From Tetraselmis striata (Eukaryota > Chlorophyta > Chlorodendrophyceae > Chlorodendrales > Chlorodendraceae): DNA of 64,000 nt. Made by a program: the position numbers and the translations under genes. The notes under the pieces are model-generated. The model made no database searches. It was not told the DNA's origin and saw only the letters and a list, made by a program, of their open reading frames with translations. The stretch covers positions 94,348 through 158,347 of the forward strand of contig VCJN01003500.1 of the NCBI GenBank assembly GCA_006384855.1, read 5' to 3'. Every line of letters begins with the position of its first letter. Position 1 is the stretch's first letter. This document shows, piece after piece, positions 44,101-54,883 of the stretch.

Positions 44101-47100
44101 GGGCCGGGAGCGCACCCCAGCGCCCCCCCCCCCCCCCCCCCCCTGGCCCATTGATTCTATAAGTGACACGTCAGCACGTACTATCATGTACCATTTTCAA
44201 ACCATTATATCTTCCAAATCTTATCCAGATACCAAATCCCCTTTTACGTTCCCAGACGTACAAATTCCGCGCTTCAAGAAGTCGACGATTCTGGACATGC
44301 GCTTCGGCATCATCTTGCACCTCGTCCAAGCGGATCCGCATTACTGGTTAGGATTTTACAATTGAGTCCAGTTCTGTCAAAAGTTTGCGCAGGTTGTTTT
44401 ACACGGACCAGAGCCGAACTTGGCAGGAAGGTCAAGTGAAAATATGGAGGGAAAACGGAGTCAGGGATGGGGAGGGGGGGGGGGGGGGGGGGGGGGGGCT
44501 GCGTGTAACGCAGCGAAAGTGGAAGATGGCAGGCTCAGCTGTTACGGCTGCTTTTATGTCTCCTCGTGCTGTACCTAAAGGGCGCAACGATGGGTGAACT
44601 AGTAAGCCGTACCACTTAGCAGCAACGGTAGCCGGAAAAGCGGTTAGGAAAGGAGGAAACCTCATGAACGAGTTTAGATCAATATTCGATATCCGGACTC
44701 ACCATTGTATTAGGATAGAAGTTCTGCAATTACAAATAGAAAAGACAAAAATGGTCTTGCTTAGTTGGCATTTCTTGAAAGAAAATTGAGATACATCTTA
44801 GTTGTATCGCGAATCGATGTAGGACAACACCAGGCGCATTTTTGGAGTTAGTGTTGCCCATTTCGTCAGTAACGTTCACGTGCATTGTTAGATAGCGATA
44901 CAGGAATGCCTATCAAAGCACACCGATAAGATACCGTTATCGATTATCCTTTGTCGTATCAACTGTCTGGTACCGGCGCGTATATATCCTGGTACGATGG
45001 TGAGCGACAATGAGCTCTACTCGTACGAGTGCATTATAAAACACTGCCCCCCTTGTCAACCATCAATTGTAGATTGCGCCATCATCAGCCCTCGCCTTCG
45101 TTTCCGGCGCCATGTGCCATACGTAAACATGACATCATGCGTGGCGACAGCCCTAAGCGGTGTTTGTTGCGCTCTTGTTGTAGAAGCCATACATGTGCGT
45201 GTCATTGTTTAGGGTAAGTAATGGATTTGATAACCCAATGTCATGAGGGCACGAATTTTAGTATCGCACCTATACACGTTCTATGTGAACGGCTGCACCT
45301 CAAAAGTTAGCTCTACCATCGTGGAACATATTCACAAAGGCGCGCCCTCCCCGCCGTCAGCATTCTATATGCAAGTGAGCAGTTCCCGCAAGACGGCCAA
45401 AACTACAATTAAGGCCTGCTCCAAAACCACCAGCCCGCCTACAGCTGCTGTCCGCATGCAATGCGCCCTTGGTAGAGCCGGGCTTCAGCCCGTACTGCGC
45501 AGGGGTGCAACCCCCGAGTCAGCGGGTGGGTCCATATGGTTACCTGCTAGGGCATCGTCCAGGGTATGTGGTAGGGCTGGCCATCGATACGCTCCCATAT
45601 TCTGCTATTGGGCTGCGCCTAGCGGGCCCCTACGCGAGGAAAATCCGCCCGCGGCGGGCGAGTACATCACGTTTTTATCGGGATGCAGGTCGCGCGGTAA
45701 GCCACTGTATTGGGGTTGGTAGGAGACCCTAAGAATATTTGCATCCCCCCCCCCCCCCCCCCCCGCGCCCCCGCGCCCCCTACCCCTTCTGTTGTACCAC
45801 CGAGGGGGATTTGCAGTAATCGATAATGCTCGAGTACGAGTACAACTACGAGGACGATGTACAGCCCCCCTCGAAAACGCTAGAAGGGTGGCAAATCACG
45901 GCCAGCAAGGCCCAGCCACCTGCCACCTTTCAGCCACCTACGCGCTAGTATGCGACATTCGATACAGGTATCAACTATGATGGCAACTACAGCTATACGG
46001 GTACCAACGATGATTGCAACTATTTATAGCGCTGGCAATGCATCATTGTATATATGCTGTGTGACGACGGCATTGCCGTGTCTTATTTTAGCCCGCCTGT
46101 GACTTACCTGGTACCAGATAAGTCAAGAGGCAGCCGGTTCTTTGCAACTCAGGATTACAAGATACCGGTTCTTGAGTCTTGACAACTTACCGCGCACCGG
46201 TTTTGACCACTAGATTCGGCCTGATATGGAATGAGCGGGCGGGGGGGGGGGGGGGGGGGGGGGGGTTATGCCGGCCCCTGCGCGCCGCTGTCCTTGTGCC
46301 CACAACCACCATGAATCAATGCTGTGTCACTTGCCGTGTCACTTGGCGCAGGCGAGGATTCACCGGCATCGGATGGAGATGGAGTTGGCGGAGCTACAGG
46401 CCGCCAACATGGAGATCGAGGAGGAAGAGGAGGAGGTGTGTTCGCCGCCTTGGCCTTGGCCGCCATTGCGTCTATCTGCACCTCCCCGGATCGGCAACCC
46501 ACGGCGCTCCCCTGCCCGGCTGCGCCAGGCCAGCGGGCCGCTGTCGCAGAGCTCGCTGCAGATCCAGGTGGCGCTGGAGGCGATGAAGCAGCAGATGGCC
46601 GAGATGCAGGCGCTGCAGGAGTCGCTCATGGAGCGGATGGCGGCCACGGAGGAGGAGGGCGGCAAGCCGGACTTCACGGAGTCCATGCAGCAGACGGCGG
46701 CACAGCACGTGAGGGCGCTCCGCCCCATTGCCTCGTCCCACTGTCTGCACACGATGTCAATGTCACTGGCAGGCCGCTGGAAGCATGGCACTCGCATTTG
46801 GCGGCAGGACAGGGCGTGCCGGGGGAGGGGGGGGGGGGGGCGGCTCGACTGACGGGCGTCACCTTGCCGGCACTGTCGCAGGAGGAGCAAATCGTCGCGA
46901 TGCTGGAGGAGTGCGACGCGCTGGACGAGCGCATCATCCAGCAGGGCGGCGCCGGGGCGCCCCACGACATAAGCGCCTCCCTCGTGCAGCCGGTCAGTGC
47001 CCCCATGCCCCCCCCCCCCCCCCCCCCCCCCCCGCCCCCCTCCTTCCTGCCCGCTCCACCCCCAGCCAGCCTCGCCGACACATGACCCGCTGTGCGGCCC

Positions 47101-47605
47101 GATGGCGCCGTCACTGAGGCGGCATGCGTGCGCATCGCGCAGGCGGACGGCGTGATCTACGCCGACCCGACGGACGAGGAGATCGACGAGTACGCGGTCT
47201 ACCTCGGGATCGATCCCTGCGCCGAGCAGGACCTGCTGTGGATAGCTCGGCAGGTGGGTAGTGGGCCACGGCAGCTTGGCGCCCCGAGCTTCCAGCAGCT
47301 GGTGACAACACCCATCAATCAACCCCTCCGGCACTCGAAGCAGCCGGTGCCGCTGACTTGAACCCCGTGGCATGTCGGATTGCCCCCCCCCCCCCCCCCC
47401 CTGCCACGCTCAGGCCATCACCGCTCCGGTGCCGGAGGGATGGGAGCGCTACCTGGACGCGGAGGGCAACGAGTTTTACTACGACCGCGCCAAGCACTTT
47501 TCGACGTACGAGCACCCCCTGGATGAGCGCTTCCGCGGCATGGTGACCATGGCCAAGTCGCAGAGCGCCGTCCAGCTGCATCTGCCCCCCGCTGCGTCCA
47601 CCTGA
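36319..47605 (+). CDS. Coiled-coil protein with C-terminal CEP164-like WW module
   Basis: Twenty-one exons: 36319-36384, 36870-37008, 37105-37153, 37242-37326, 37525-37652, 38342-38528, 38661-38777, 38946-39047, 39104-39232, 40163-40255, 40368-40451, 41235-41349, 42284-42446, 42610-42663, 42945-43091, 43895-43988, 46352-46435, 46529-46708, 46882-46992, 47143-47253, 47414-47605. Every junction is in phase; total 2,430 nt (809 residues). The N-terminus is coiled coil (MSTTEVIRRNAEKLQLLQAE...). The middle is disordered, rich in Arg/Ser/Pro. Further coiled coils follow (ALSKQLKSAIQEQRSVADEI; IQVALEAMKQQMAEMQALQE). The end reads DEEIDEYAVYLGID, then EGWERYLDAEGNEFYYDRA, then STYEHPLDERFRGM. This helix-WW layout matches the N-terminus of centriolar CEP164, but here it is C-terminal. 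A ciliary or centriolar role is inference. The first and sixth introns appear to be GC-AG. Confidence 0.78.
37943..38171 (+). repeat. (GGCAT)n pentanucleotide satellite in an intron
   Basis: About 230 bp of GGCAT units with occasional variants (GGCTT, GGGAT, GGCAG) lie in the 689-bp intron 37653-38341 of the WW-protein gene. All frames are open on both strands, giving artificial MAWHG- or HAMPC-type peptides. No coding role is likely. Confidence 0.95.
39691..39797 (+). repeat. (GGTGT)n pentanucleotide repeat in an intron
   Basis: About twenty almost perfect GGTGT units lie in the intron 39233-40162 of the WW-protein gene. They are flanked by degenerate TGTG and CATG-rich sequence. This is a second pentanucleotide satellite in the same gene, G/T-rich on the sense strand. 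Confidence 0.95.
44392..44685. mobile_element. Non-autonomous element, copy 2, in an intron of the WW-protein gene
   Basis: This begins near GTTTTACACGGACC, contains a poly-G tract at 44472-44498, AACGCAGCGAAAGTGGAAGA and CAGCTGTTACGGCTGCTTT, and ends GGAAAGGAGGAAACCTCATG then AACGAGTTTAGATCA. The right half, about 145 bp, matches 52455-52606 (CAGCTGTTACGCGGCTGCTTT ... GAGGAAACCCCATAAACTAA). It lies in the 2.36-kb intron 43989-46351, which also holds repeats P and Q. Confidence 0.6.
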
Positions 47606-49803
47606 GAGCTGCCGTTGGGAGCTGCTGCTGGAGCCGAGGAGCCGACTCGCGCTGTGGAGCACTATTGTGCACCCCAGCGCAATCACGCCGGCAATCAACA
47701 TGAGAAGGCAGCGCAATCAGAGAGCTTGCTCTTGTCGGATTCTGCCGGATCCGGCTGCTGGGCATGCAGACTGACGGCCATCTGGGCGGGCGTCAGATGG
47801 CGACTGCATTGTGGCTGGCTGTAGATAGTATACATTGCTAGTATGGGACCCCTTCAAGTTCTTGACGTCTGCTACTGTGCGCGGGGTGGGGGTCTTATTC
47901 GTCTGTAGTATGGTGTATCCACTGTGCGCTGACCGCATGTTTGGCGGCTTTCGAGGAACAGAGGCGAGCATGTGTGCAGTCAGTAGCCCTCTTTAGGGAC
48001 TGCGCAAACATGGTCATTCCTATTTATGAATTCATGATCATCCTCATCAACAGAACATTGCAGTACTGTGCAAGCAGGACTATCATGTCTTATCCGGTAG
48101 CAAAATATTAGTATGATATATCTGTACATATAGCACAGTATTAGTATTGCAGTGATGACAAAAGCAAAAGTAAAGTGAAGTTCGCCGCGGGGCATCGGCC
48201 GAAGCCGCCCCAGCACTTGACCTCTTGCGCCAACTGCACTTGTAGGTCTGGCATAGCCCGTAGACCATTGCCCCATTCGAACCCCGAGGGACCAATGCAT
48301 CAACTGGGTAAGCCCAGGACACGCCGGGACGACATTGCCGAAAATACATCGGCCAGGAATCGAACCCGGTTACTCTCCCGTACGAGACGACCGCTCAACC
48401 GAGCGAACAAGGGATGTACCTTGTACGGGTACGACAAAGTTCATTACCACACAGTTCATTACTACCCATTATTACCCATAGTCGTCTTTTGAAAAAATAA
48501 AATCTCGTTTCACGGACGACCACAACATCCACCAGTAGCGCCTGCCATCTAGCGGACTACCACACGGCGCACGGGCAGTCGCTAGTCGAGCCACTACGCG
48601 AGTACGCGCGGCTGGCGCTTTGCTTCTTGATGGAGACGCGCCGGGGCGGTCTGCGGGCAAGGGGATTGGGGCCAGGCGTGAGGGTACGGGTGGCAACGGG
48701 GGTGCGGTAAACCGGGAGCCATTATTGTGCCATTATGTCCCACCACCGGAACGTGATCGTCCGAGTCTACGCGGCCAGTATGGCTACGGCGCTGCTCTCG
48801 GAGGCTGAACCGGGTGGGAGGTCGCGAGCCCTGCTCGATCGACACGGCACGCGGTGTGCGATTGTGCTACTGGGCGCCCCATATCGAGGACGTAGAGCGC
48901 CACGTGCACCAGACATGGGTGCACCGCGGGCCGGCAATGCGTGGCCTAACACCGCGGAGGCGGAGGCGGAGGCAGCGAGGTCGTCGAAGCGGCGGGTCCC
49001 CCGGGCACGCAAGAACAAGAACAAGCAGTAGCCCCCGCTCCCTCACCCCCCGGCGGGAGCGGCGGGCGGCGGTGGTCCCCCCGCCCCCCGCCACACGCGC
49101 CCCGACGGCAGCTGTCGCGAATATTACAATTCAAACATTCTCCGGCAAACCGCTGCCTCCCCTCCCCCCCCCCCCCCCCCCCCTCGCGAATATTTATGTA
49201 ACGCGGGCACTCTTTGGCAAAACATGGCAGCCAAACCGCCCGTCTGACGACCTTTGATCGGACGGCGGGCAGGCCCCGTTCAGCAGTACTAGCTATAATG
49301 TACACAAAATTCCCCACTCTTGCCGAATAGTACGGCTGCGATTCGCGCTCCCGTGTACTAGTAGTCGTAGTTATCCACAGGACAATTAGTCATTGCGCCC
49401 GGGTTCGTACTAGATACCCGTTACCGGCTTAATAAATATATCGCGTACTACCCGGTACTACACGGACAACTTCGTACCTTATACGTCAGTGCCATGTAAC
49501 GCGTCACCGCGCTAGTACGACTACCAAAACGATTAAGGGTTTATTGTGAGGGGATGCGCTCATGGTCACAAGAGTCTATGCTACTCCGACGTTGTGAGGG
49601 TGAGTATATTCTGATTACAGTCCGGCAGGGCGCCGTGCTGATATATCAGCAGGCGCCGGGCGGCCGACAGGGCGCAGGCGCCGCCGCTACGAGTGTTGCG
49701 CGCGCTATGCGCCTTAATGTGTGCTATTGTTGATTAGGATTAGTGAGGGTATATGATATATCCTCACATTCCACCCCGCTCTGATGAATCTGAGCCAGCA
49801 GAT
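47606..49803. other. Intergenic stretch with a SINE
   Basis: Downstream of the WW-protein gene. It contains the inverted SINE copy at 48165-48418 and a poly-C tract near 49157. ORFs at 48594-48845 (-) and 48735-49031 (+; ending in Lys/Arg/Asn-rich sequence) have no recognisable domains. The segment 49320-49560 is AT-rich with many TAC/GTA steps, and may be degraded mobile-element sequence. Confidence 0.5.
48165..48418 (-). mobile_element. tRNA-derived SINE, copy 2 (inverted relative to copy 1)
   Basis: The minus strand starts with the 74-nt tRNA-like head (48418-48345). It carries the same B box, GGTTCGATTCC, as copy 1. The body contains GGGGTTCGAATGGGGCAATG, GGCTATGCCAGACCTAC and GAGGTCAAGTGCTGGGGCGG, then a CTTTACTTTTGC-type tail. 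Compared with 1269-1515 it has point changes and one inserted base in the head. The GGTTCGAAT in the body is also B-box-like, so the SINE may be a dimer of two tRNA-related units. Confidence 0.75.
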
Positions 49804-50551
49804 TCACGGTGGAAACCTTTGCGGGTGGCTCGCCTTAGCAGCAAGGTATGTTGGTGAGGTCGAGATTTGTTTGTAACGTTCTGACAGCATATAATGCTGC
49901 ATCAGCGGCGAATACCGCATCGTTTCATAGGGCATCCAGTCATCTCCGGTTGCCGGAAAGTTATGGAATCTTACTTTGAACAGCAAGGCTTTGCCCTTTG
50001 CATACAGTCTTGGGTATAGTGCCAATTTACAGTCAGTGATGTCCGCAATGATTGGGTCATCAGTTCTGCGCGTCTGTCTGCCAATCAAGGCATCATGCAT
50101 GTATGTCTGTCTGCGCAAATATGGTATCCCAGAGTCTCAGTTTAGAGACATGAAATATTGGGTGGCACTCAAGCTCAGGTGGTAACTGTGTTCTGTAGGC
50201 CTGAGGATTCACCTGTTCGATGACCTCATAAGGTCCTACATATCGTTGTTTGAGCTTAGGACACTTCTGTCCTCTTATGATCATATCGTCAGTTTTTATC
50301 ATTATCTTATCACCGATATGAAAAGTTATCGGCTGCTTATTGTTTTTATCATAGCCGATAACTAGATCGCCGCCGTAGAAGCACGAACTATAAGGATACC
50401 GCGCAAAACGCACTAGGCACTGGGTACCCACATGGGGATTTGTGTGGTACATATCCTTACATTTATCGCCCGCCGGCGATACCGCCGGATGTACTCGTAC
50501 GTAACTGGATGCATGGACATGCCGCCACCAGCAGCAGCCTTCACGGATCAT
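49804..50551 (-). pseudogene. 3' end of a Ty3/gypsy pol with chromodomain, frameshifted
   Basis: Two overlapping minus-strand frames make up the end of an integrase. The first (50551-50093) reads FHIGDKIMIKTDDMI, then KLKQRYVGPYEVIEQVN and FHVSKLRLW, the SH3-like C-terminal region of Ty3/gypsy integrases. The second (50118-49804) reads KALLFKVRFHNFPATGDDW and MPYE, a chromodomain. The two lie in different frames and overlap, so at least one frameshift separates them. No reverse transcriptase or RNase H lies upstream, so this is a truncated copy of a chromovirus-type element. Confidence 0.75.
50388..50460 (+). repeat. Short inverted-terminal-repeat element (about 75 bp), family R3
   Basis: The sequence runs ATAAGGATACCGC ... 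CACTAGGCACTGGGTA ... CACATGGGGATTT ... ATATCCTTAC. The ends are imperfect inverted repeats (AAGGATA/TATCCTT). Related copies are at about 58725-58803 and, expanded, at 55246-55356. All three lie within the mobile-element cluster. They could be miniature elements, or conserved pieces of a larger element. Confidence 0.45.
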
Positions 50552-51910
50552 AGTAGTAGTGCTTCGTCACCCGTATGTCACATCTCATTCTCACAGTGAG
50601 GAGAGGTATGGTCGCAGTTGGCACACGGCCTACTACCAGCCTACGACGACGCATGCCCGGACCGCTCGGTGGGCTACGACACGGGCAATGCCCTCGCGGC
50701 GGCGGTTACGCAAGCCTGGAACCTTTGCGACTCTGAGGAGGCGGAGAAGAGGGTGCTGATCCGGCGCCAACAGACGCGGCACTCCTCGACCACCTCCAAC
50801 TCCGTGGCGTCTGGAAGCCGTCAAGGAGCTCTGATCGTGCGCGGCTGCTGGAGCTTCTGGACGCGCAGTACCGCCTACGCCTACAAGACTGCACTTGAGA
50901 CGGCCTCATGGAGGTGATGTTTAGTGATCAAGTCGGCAGGCCGGCCGGTCACTACCCTCGACCTAACGAGCTGCTGGTATGAACACAGAGACGAGCACCG
51001 CGCGGGCCAGCAGCCGGAGCGCCGCGAGGGGCTGGACCCGGTGCTCGCCAATAACTTCTACAACTGTGGAATCGTCGGCAAGGCAAGTCTTTTTTTAAGG
51101 CCCTCTTGTCTGACTTCGCGTCTTCGCCTTTCCGCCGGCCGCGCAACTTGCGGAGGCAGTGCGATCGGTGACGATATCCAATGCCTGAATATATATCGGG
51201 GCCGCGCCGGACCGCATATGCGTTCGTCGGCGGCCGCCGCGGCCTAGCTAGTTAGTGGCCGATATGGACACTACACAACCGGTGCTGACATCGGTTGGTG
51301 AGGACACGGTCACGGCTCTGCACTGTAGCAACCCCAAAGAGGAGTTCTACTCGACACCAATAACGCGTCTTGCGATAAGGAATCTATATTCTTACACTTA
51401 TCCTTATCACGTATTACTTCGACGCTTTACTGAGCGTGGTCGTCGATATGCATACGATTGCTATCCACTTAAGGGGGTCGGAGCGCCTCGTCCAGGGTGC
51501 CTAGAGGCGGTGTGTACCTCTAGGCACCCTCGAGGTAAAACCCGCCTCCCAAAAGGTACGCGAGGAGGGCGATGCTGGCCGTCATATACGCCGGTGCACA
51601 GACTCCCCCGACCGGCGGAGTGCCGTAGGGCTCGGAAGCAGCAGCGCTCGGCTGGGCTCGCGGTACACGCCAGTGCGATGCCGACGCCGCAGCTCGCGTT
51701 GTTGCTCGGCTCTCATGGCCAGAGCTGCCTCGGAGCTAGCGGGCCGGTGTACATGATAAAGGCCCGCGAGGACTTTCTCCTCGCGCAATACGCCATATGG
51801 CGCAATTAGACAGCATATGCCGGCCCCGGCGAGCAGGGGTTCCAACATGACGCCCGTCGGAGCGGGCAAGCGGCATAACGGCAGGCAGCTCCGACCCGGT
51901 TGTCAACTTC

Positions 51911-52441
51911 ATGTTCTTTGCCAGGGGGCTCAGTAGTGTGTCATGCCGAGTGCGGGACGTACACGTCCACCCCTACAACATTACCATGCATGCGCACCAT
52001 GAGAAGGGCCGCGCCTGCCGACGCGGCCCCGACCACCTTCGTGTACAACTCCTTCCCGTGTCGGAGCACCCCCGTATCGGCGCATGTATCCTACACCACT
52101 TCATCGACAACGTCCAGTCTAGCCCCCTAGTCCATTTTGCCTTGGCCGAGACTAACTTTTGGAGGGTTAGCCCGAGCGTGCATTTCAAGTCGTGGACTGC
52201 CGCTACAACGACGGACTGGCTCTCTATAGCCGTTCGTCTCATTGGTGTTGTCCCCCCTTGCCGGCACTTCTGGACCTCTCACATTCTCCGCAAGGGTTCA
52301 ACCTCTGCTGCGAAATCCATCGGAGACCCGCCGCTGTCCTACATCCGCCTCAAGCCTGCATGGCGGGTGGGCAACCAACTCGGACGTCGTCGTTCTGGAC
52401 TATTAGACCCCAACGTCCTCCCTTCACATGGCGCGTTGTAG
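51911..52441 (+). pseudogene. Decayed tyrosine recombinase of a DIRS-type retroelement
   Basis: The frame carries a DIRS-type recombinase catalytic domain. VSCRVRDVHVHP after an upstream Arg resembles the first catalytic Arg region. HEKGRACR resembles the catalytic Lys strand. WTSHILRKGSTSAAKSIG contains the H-x-x-R box. The terminal block GGWATNSDVVVLDY, with the expected nucleophilic Tyr (codon at 52401-52403), lies in the neighbouring frame, and the frame returns at once to LLDPNVLP. Two small indels around 52365-52405 therefore break the enzyme. The upstream sequence (50600-51250) is also frameshifted. An enzyme of this type would integrate circular cDNA; this copy is not functional. Confidence 0.7.
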
Positions 52442-52606
52442 TAAGGGTAGGCTCAGCTGTTACGCGGCTGCTTTCATGTTTGCTCGTGCTGCACACGAAC
52501 GGGCGCAACGACGGCGGGATGAACTACTAACCCGTACCACTTAGCAGCACTGTAGCCGGAAAAGCGGTTTGAGAAGGAGGAAACCCCATAAACTAATTTA
52601 GATCAG
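52440..52606 (+). repeat. Terminal region shared by several mobile elements
   Basis: This follows directly on the recombinase remnant. It matches the right half of the element at 44392-44685 and ends GAGGAAACCCCATAAACTAA then TTTAGATCAG. The reverse complement of the end (TAGTTTATGGGGTTTC) is also how the A repeats of the retroelement at 55384 and 58146 begin. It is probably the right terminus of the recombinase-bearing element. Confidence 0.5.
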
Positions 52607-52750
52607 TACCAAGGTACCGGTAGGTACCGCGTACCAGTCAGGTACATGCACGGTACCCTTCCCGCTCCTGCCGGCATTACTAAATAATTACATGAGCTAG
52701 CTGCAAAAGGCGATAAGGAAATCACCCGAAATAGCAACATGAGTCGTCCA

Positions 52751-53278
52751 CTACAGCAACTGCGAGGTGGAAGCAACAACATGTGCGGAATGAGCACAGA
52801 CAGATAGACGCATCATACTCGGCCGTTTGCACCCCAGCAGAGAGAATGACGCCCAAGGTACCATGCACGCAAGCATATACTCGCTGCACCCCCCCCCCCC
52901 CCCCCGCCCCCTGCGTGCACGACATGTGATGGTGGGACTCGGCGGGTTGGCTGGCAACAAAGTTCCGAAGAGCATGGACGGACTAGCCACGAAGGAATCA
53001 TGAAGTCGGGCGGAAGAACCGCCAAGGAAGTTGCGCACATCAACACCGCGAAGACGTAGACCACCGTCAAAAGCGGATTTTCCGAGGCGGCCGCGGTCCT
53101 CAACCACAAAAGCCAGCCAGGCGGCTAGTACCGGTGAACACCATGCACCGGGGGCGGAAGACGCCCGGTCCGCCGCCAGCTTGTTGTGCTCTGCATCGGT
53201 CGCCACGATCCCAAGAGTGCACCAACGGCCCGCGGCCGGGGGTCGTTGCCCCAAGTGGGGGTCGTGGAGGACCCGCAC
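52751..53278 (-). pseudogene. C-terminal part of the same retroelement protein (left arm)
   Basis: This is the minus-strand counterpart of 54371-54883. It shares LAADRASSAP, AFVVEDRGRLGKSAFDGG and the tail SAHVVASTSQLL, with substitutions and a poly-G-coded insertion (RRGRGGGGG). It is more diverged and less likely to be intact than the right-arm copy. Confidence 0.45.
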
Positions 53279-54370
53279 GCGAAATCGATCAAGTCATCGA
53301 ACGCCCCCCCCCCCCCCCCCCCCCGCCACCCCGCCGGCGTTAAATTTGACGGCCACGAGCGGTCCGCTGGGCGCAGCCCACTCGTCTCAAGGTCAAGTCG
53401 CCGACTCCCAAGCGGTCCCGGTCGAGCACAGCCACCGCCGTTTCAATCGCCACGGAAGCCCACAGATTTTTCAAAGTAAGCGGTGTGTATGCATGTGGTG
53501 TTTTGAGTTCGCGACGGGGCATATGGGCGGATGATCCACGACCGCCGAAACCCGTAGCATTCCGGTTCGAGCCATCCGTAGAGCAAAGCCATAAGGGATC
53601 AATACCACACGTGGGGCCATGGCATGTGACAAGCTAGCGCGGAACAACCGCGCTGGCGAAGGCCCAACACCAGCGCAACGGCGGCCAAATAAGCAGGATG
53701 GGGAATCTTGCGAGTTGACTCGTGATCCGACTGGAAAAGTGATAGGAAGCCCGGCCCGCACGCGATTTACAAGCGCAAGGTATCAAGTCGCGAGGCCGCG
53801 GTACCAGTGCGCTGGAAGCCAAGAGCGAGGGCCACGAAGTTAAGCAATCGAATCGCACGGCTGAGGTGGCGTTGGACAACCATGGTCGTGGGTTTATCAT
53901 CATCGTAGTCAGCACCCGTACCCGTACCCGAGGGCGGAGCTGTAGTACCAGGGGTCAGGGGCCCCTGGTAGTACCGCCTAGCTGCGGTTCTAGTAGGAAA
54001 GGAGGTGCCGCTGACGGAGGGGGTGCCACTAAATAGACGGGCGACGGTATCTGGTCGCCGGCATTACTGGTACCAGGCTGGTACCGCGGCATGATCTGCT
54101 GGCTGCCCCGGAGCGCTACGGATTTCATCGTGGATCATCTACCCATATGCCCCGTAGCGAACTACAAGCACCGCATGCATACCGCTTTGAAGAATCTGTG
54201 GGCATATGTGGCAATTGATGCGGGGGCGGTGCTTGACCGGGACCGCTCGGGAGCCGGCGACTTGACCCTTGAGACGAGTGGGCTGCGCCCAGCGGACCGC
54301 TCGCGGCCGTCGGACCTGACGCTGGCGGGGTGGGGGGGGGGGGGGGGGGGGGGGGGCGGCGTGCGATTAC

Positions 54371-54883
54371 ATGATCGACTTCGCGTGCGTGTCCTCCACG
54401 ACCCCCACTTGGAGCAACGACCCCCGCCGGTGCATCCCGGGAATCGCGGCGACCGAGGCGGAGCATGCTAAGTTGGCAGCGGACCGGGCGTCTTCCGCCC
54501 CAGTGCAGGGTGTTCACCGGTACTATCCTTTTGTGGTTGAGGACCGCGGCCGTCTCGGGAAGTCCGCTTTGACGGTGGTCTACATCTTCGCGGTGTTGTT
54601 GGCTGTGCGCAACTTCCCTGGCGGTCCTTCCGCCCCGACCTCTTGCTTTCTTCGTGGTCAATCCGTTCAGGCACTTCGAAGCTTTGTCGCCAGCCAACTT
54701 GCTGAGTTCCGCCGTCACCTGTCGCGCACACGGCGGGGGCTGTTGCAGCGGGTCTCGGCTTGCGTGCATGGTACCCTGGGCGGCATTCTCTCTGCCGGTG
54801 TGCAGATGGCCAAGTATGATGCGTGTGCTCGTGCCCACTCTGCGCCTTCTCATGTTACTGCTTCCACCCCGCAGTCGCTGTAG
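54371..54883 (+). pseudogene. C-terminal part of a retroelement protein (right arm)
   Basis: This reads IDFACVSSTTPTW, then EAEHAKLAADRASS, then YYPFVVEDRGRLGKSALTVV, and ends in TAG after ASTPQSL. Just upstream, before the G tract, is RPSDLTLAGW. The sequence RP.D, then D..V, AE..K, F.PFVVE..GRLG.SA resembles the nuclease-like end of some LINE or polymerase-type retroelements; this is a weak family-level match. The inverted copy at 52751-53278 on the minus strand has the same ORF with changes. No reverse transcriptase is attached to either copy. Confidence 0.45.

Noticed and set aside
45243..45732. ORFs of 159 and 87 codons in the large intron of the WW gene
   Set aside because: No family recognised. 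They lie among repeats in an intron, and neither frame has supporting splice sites.
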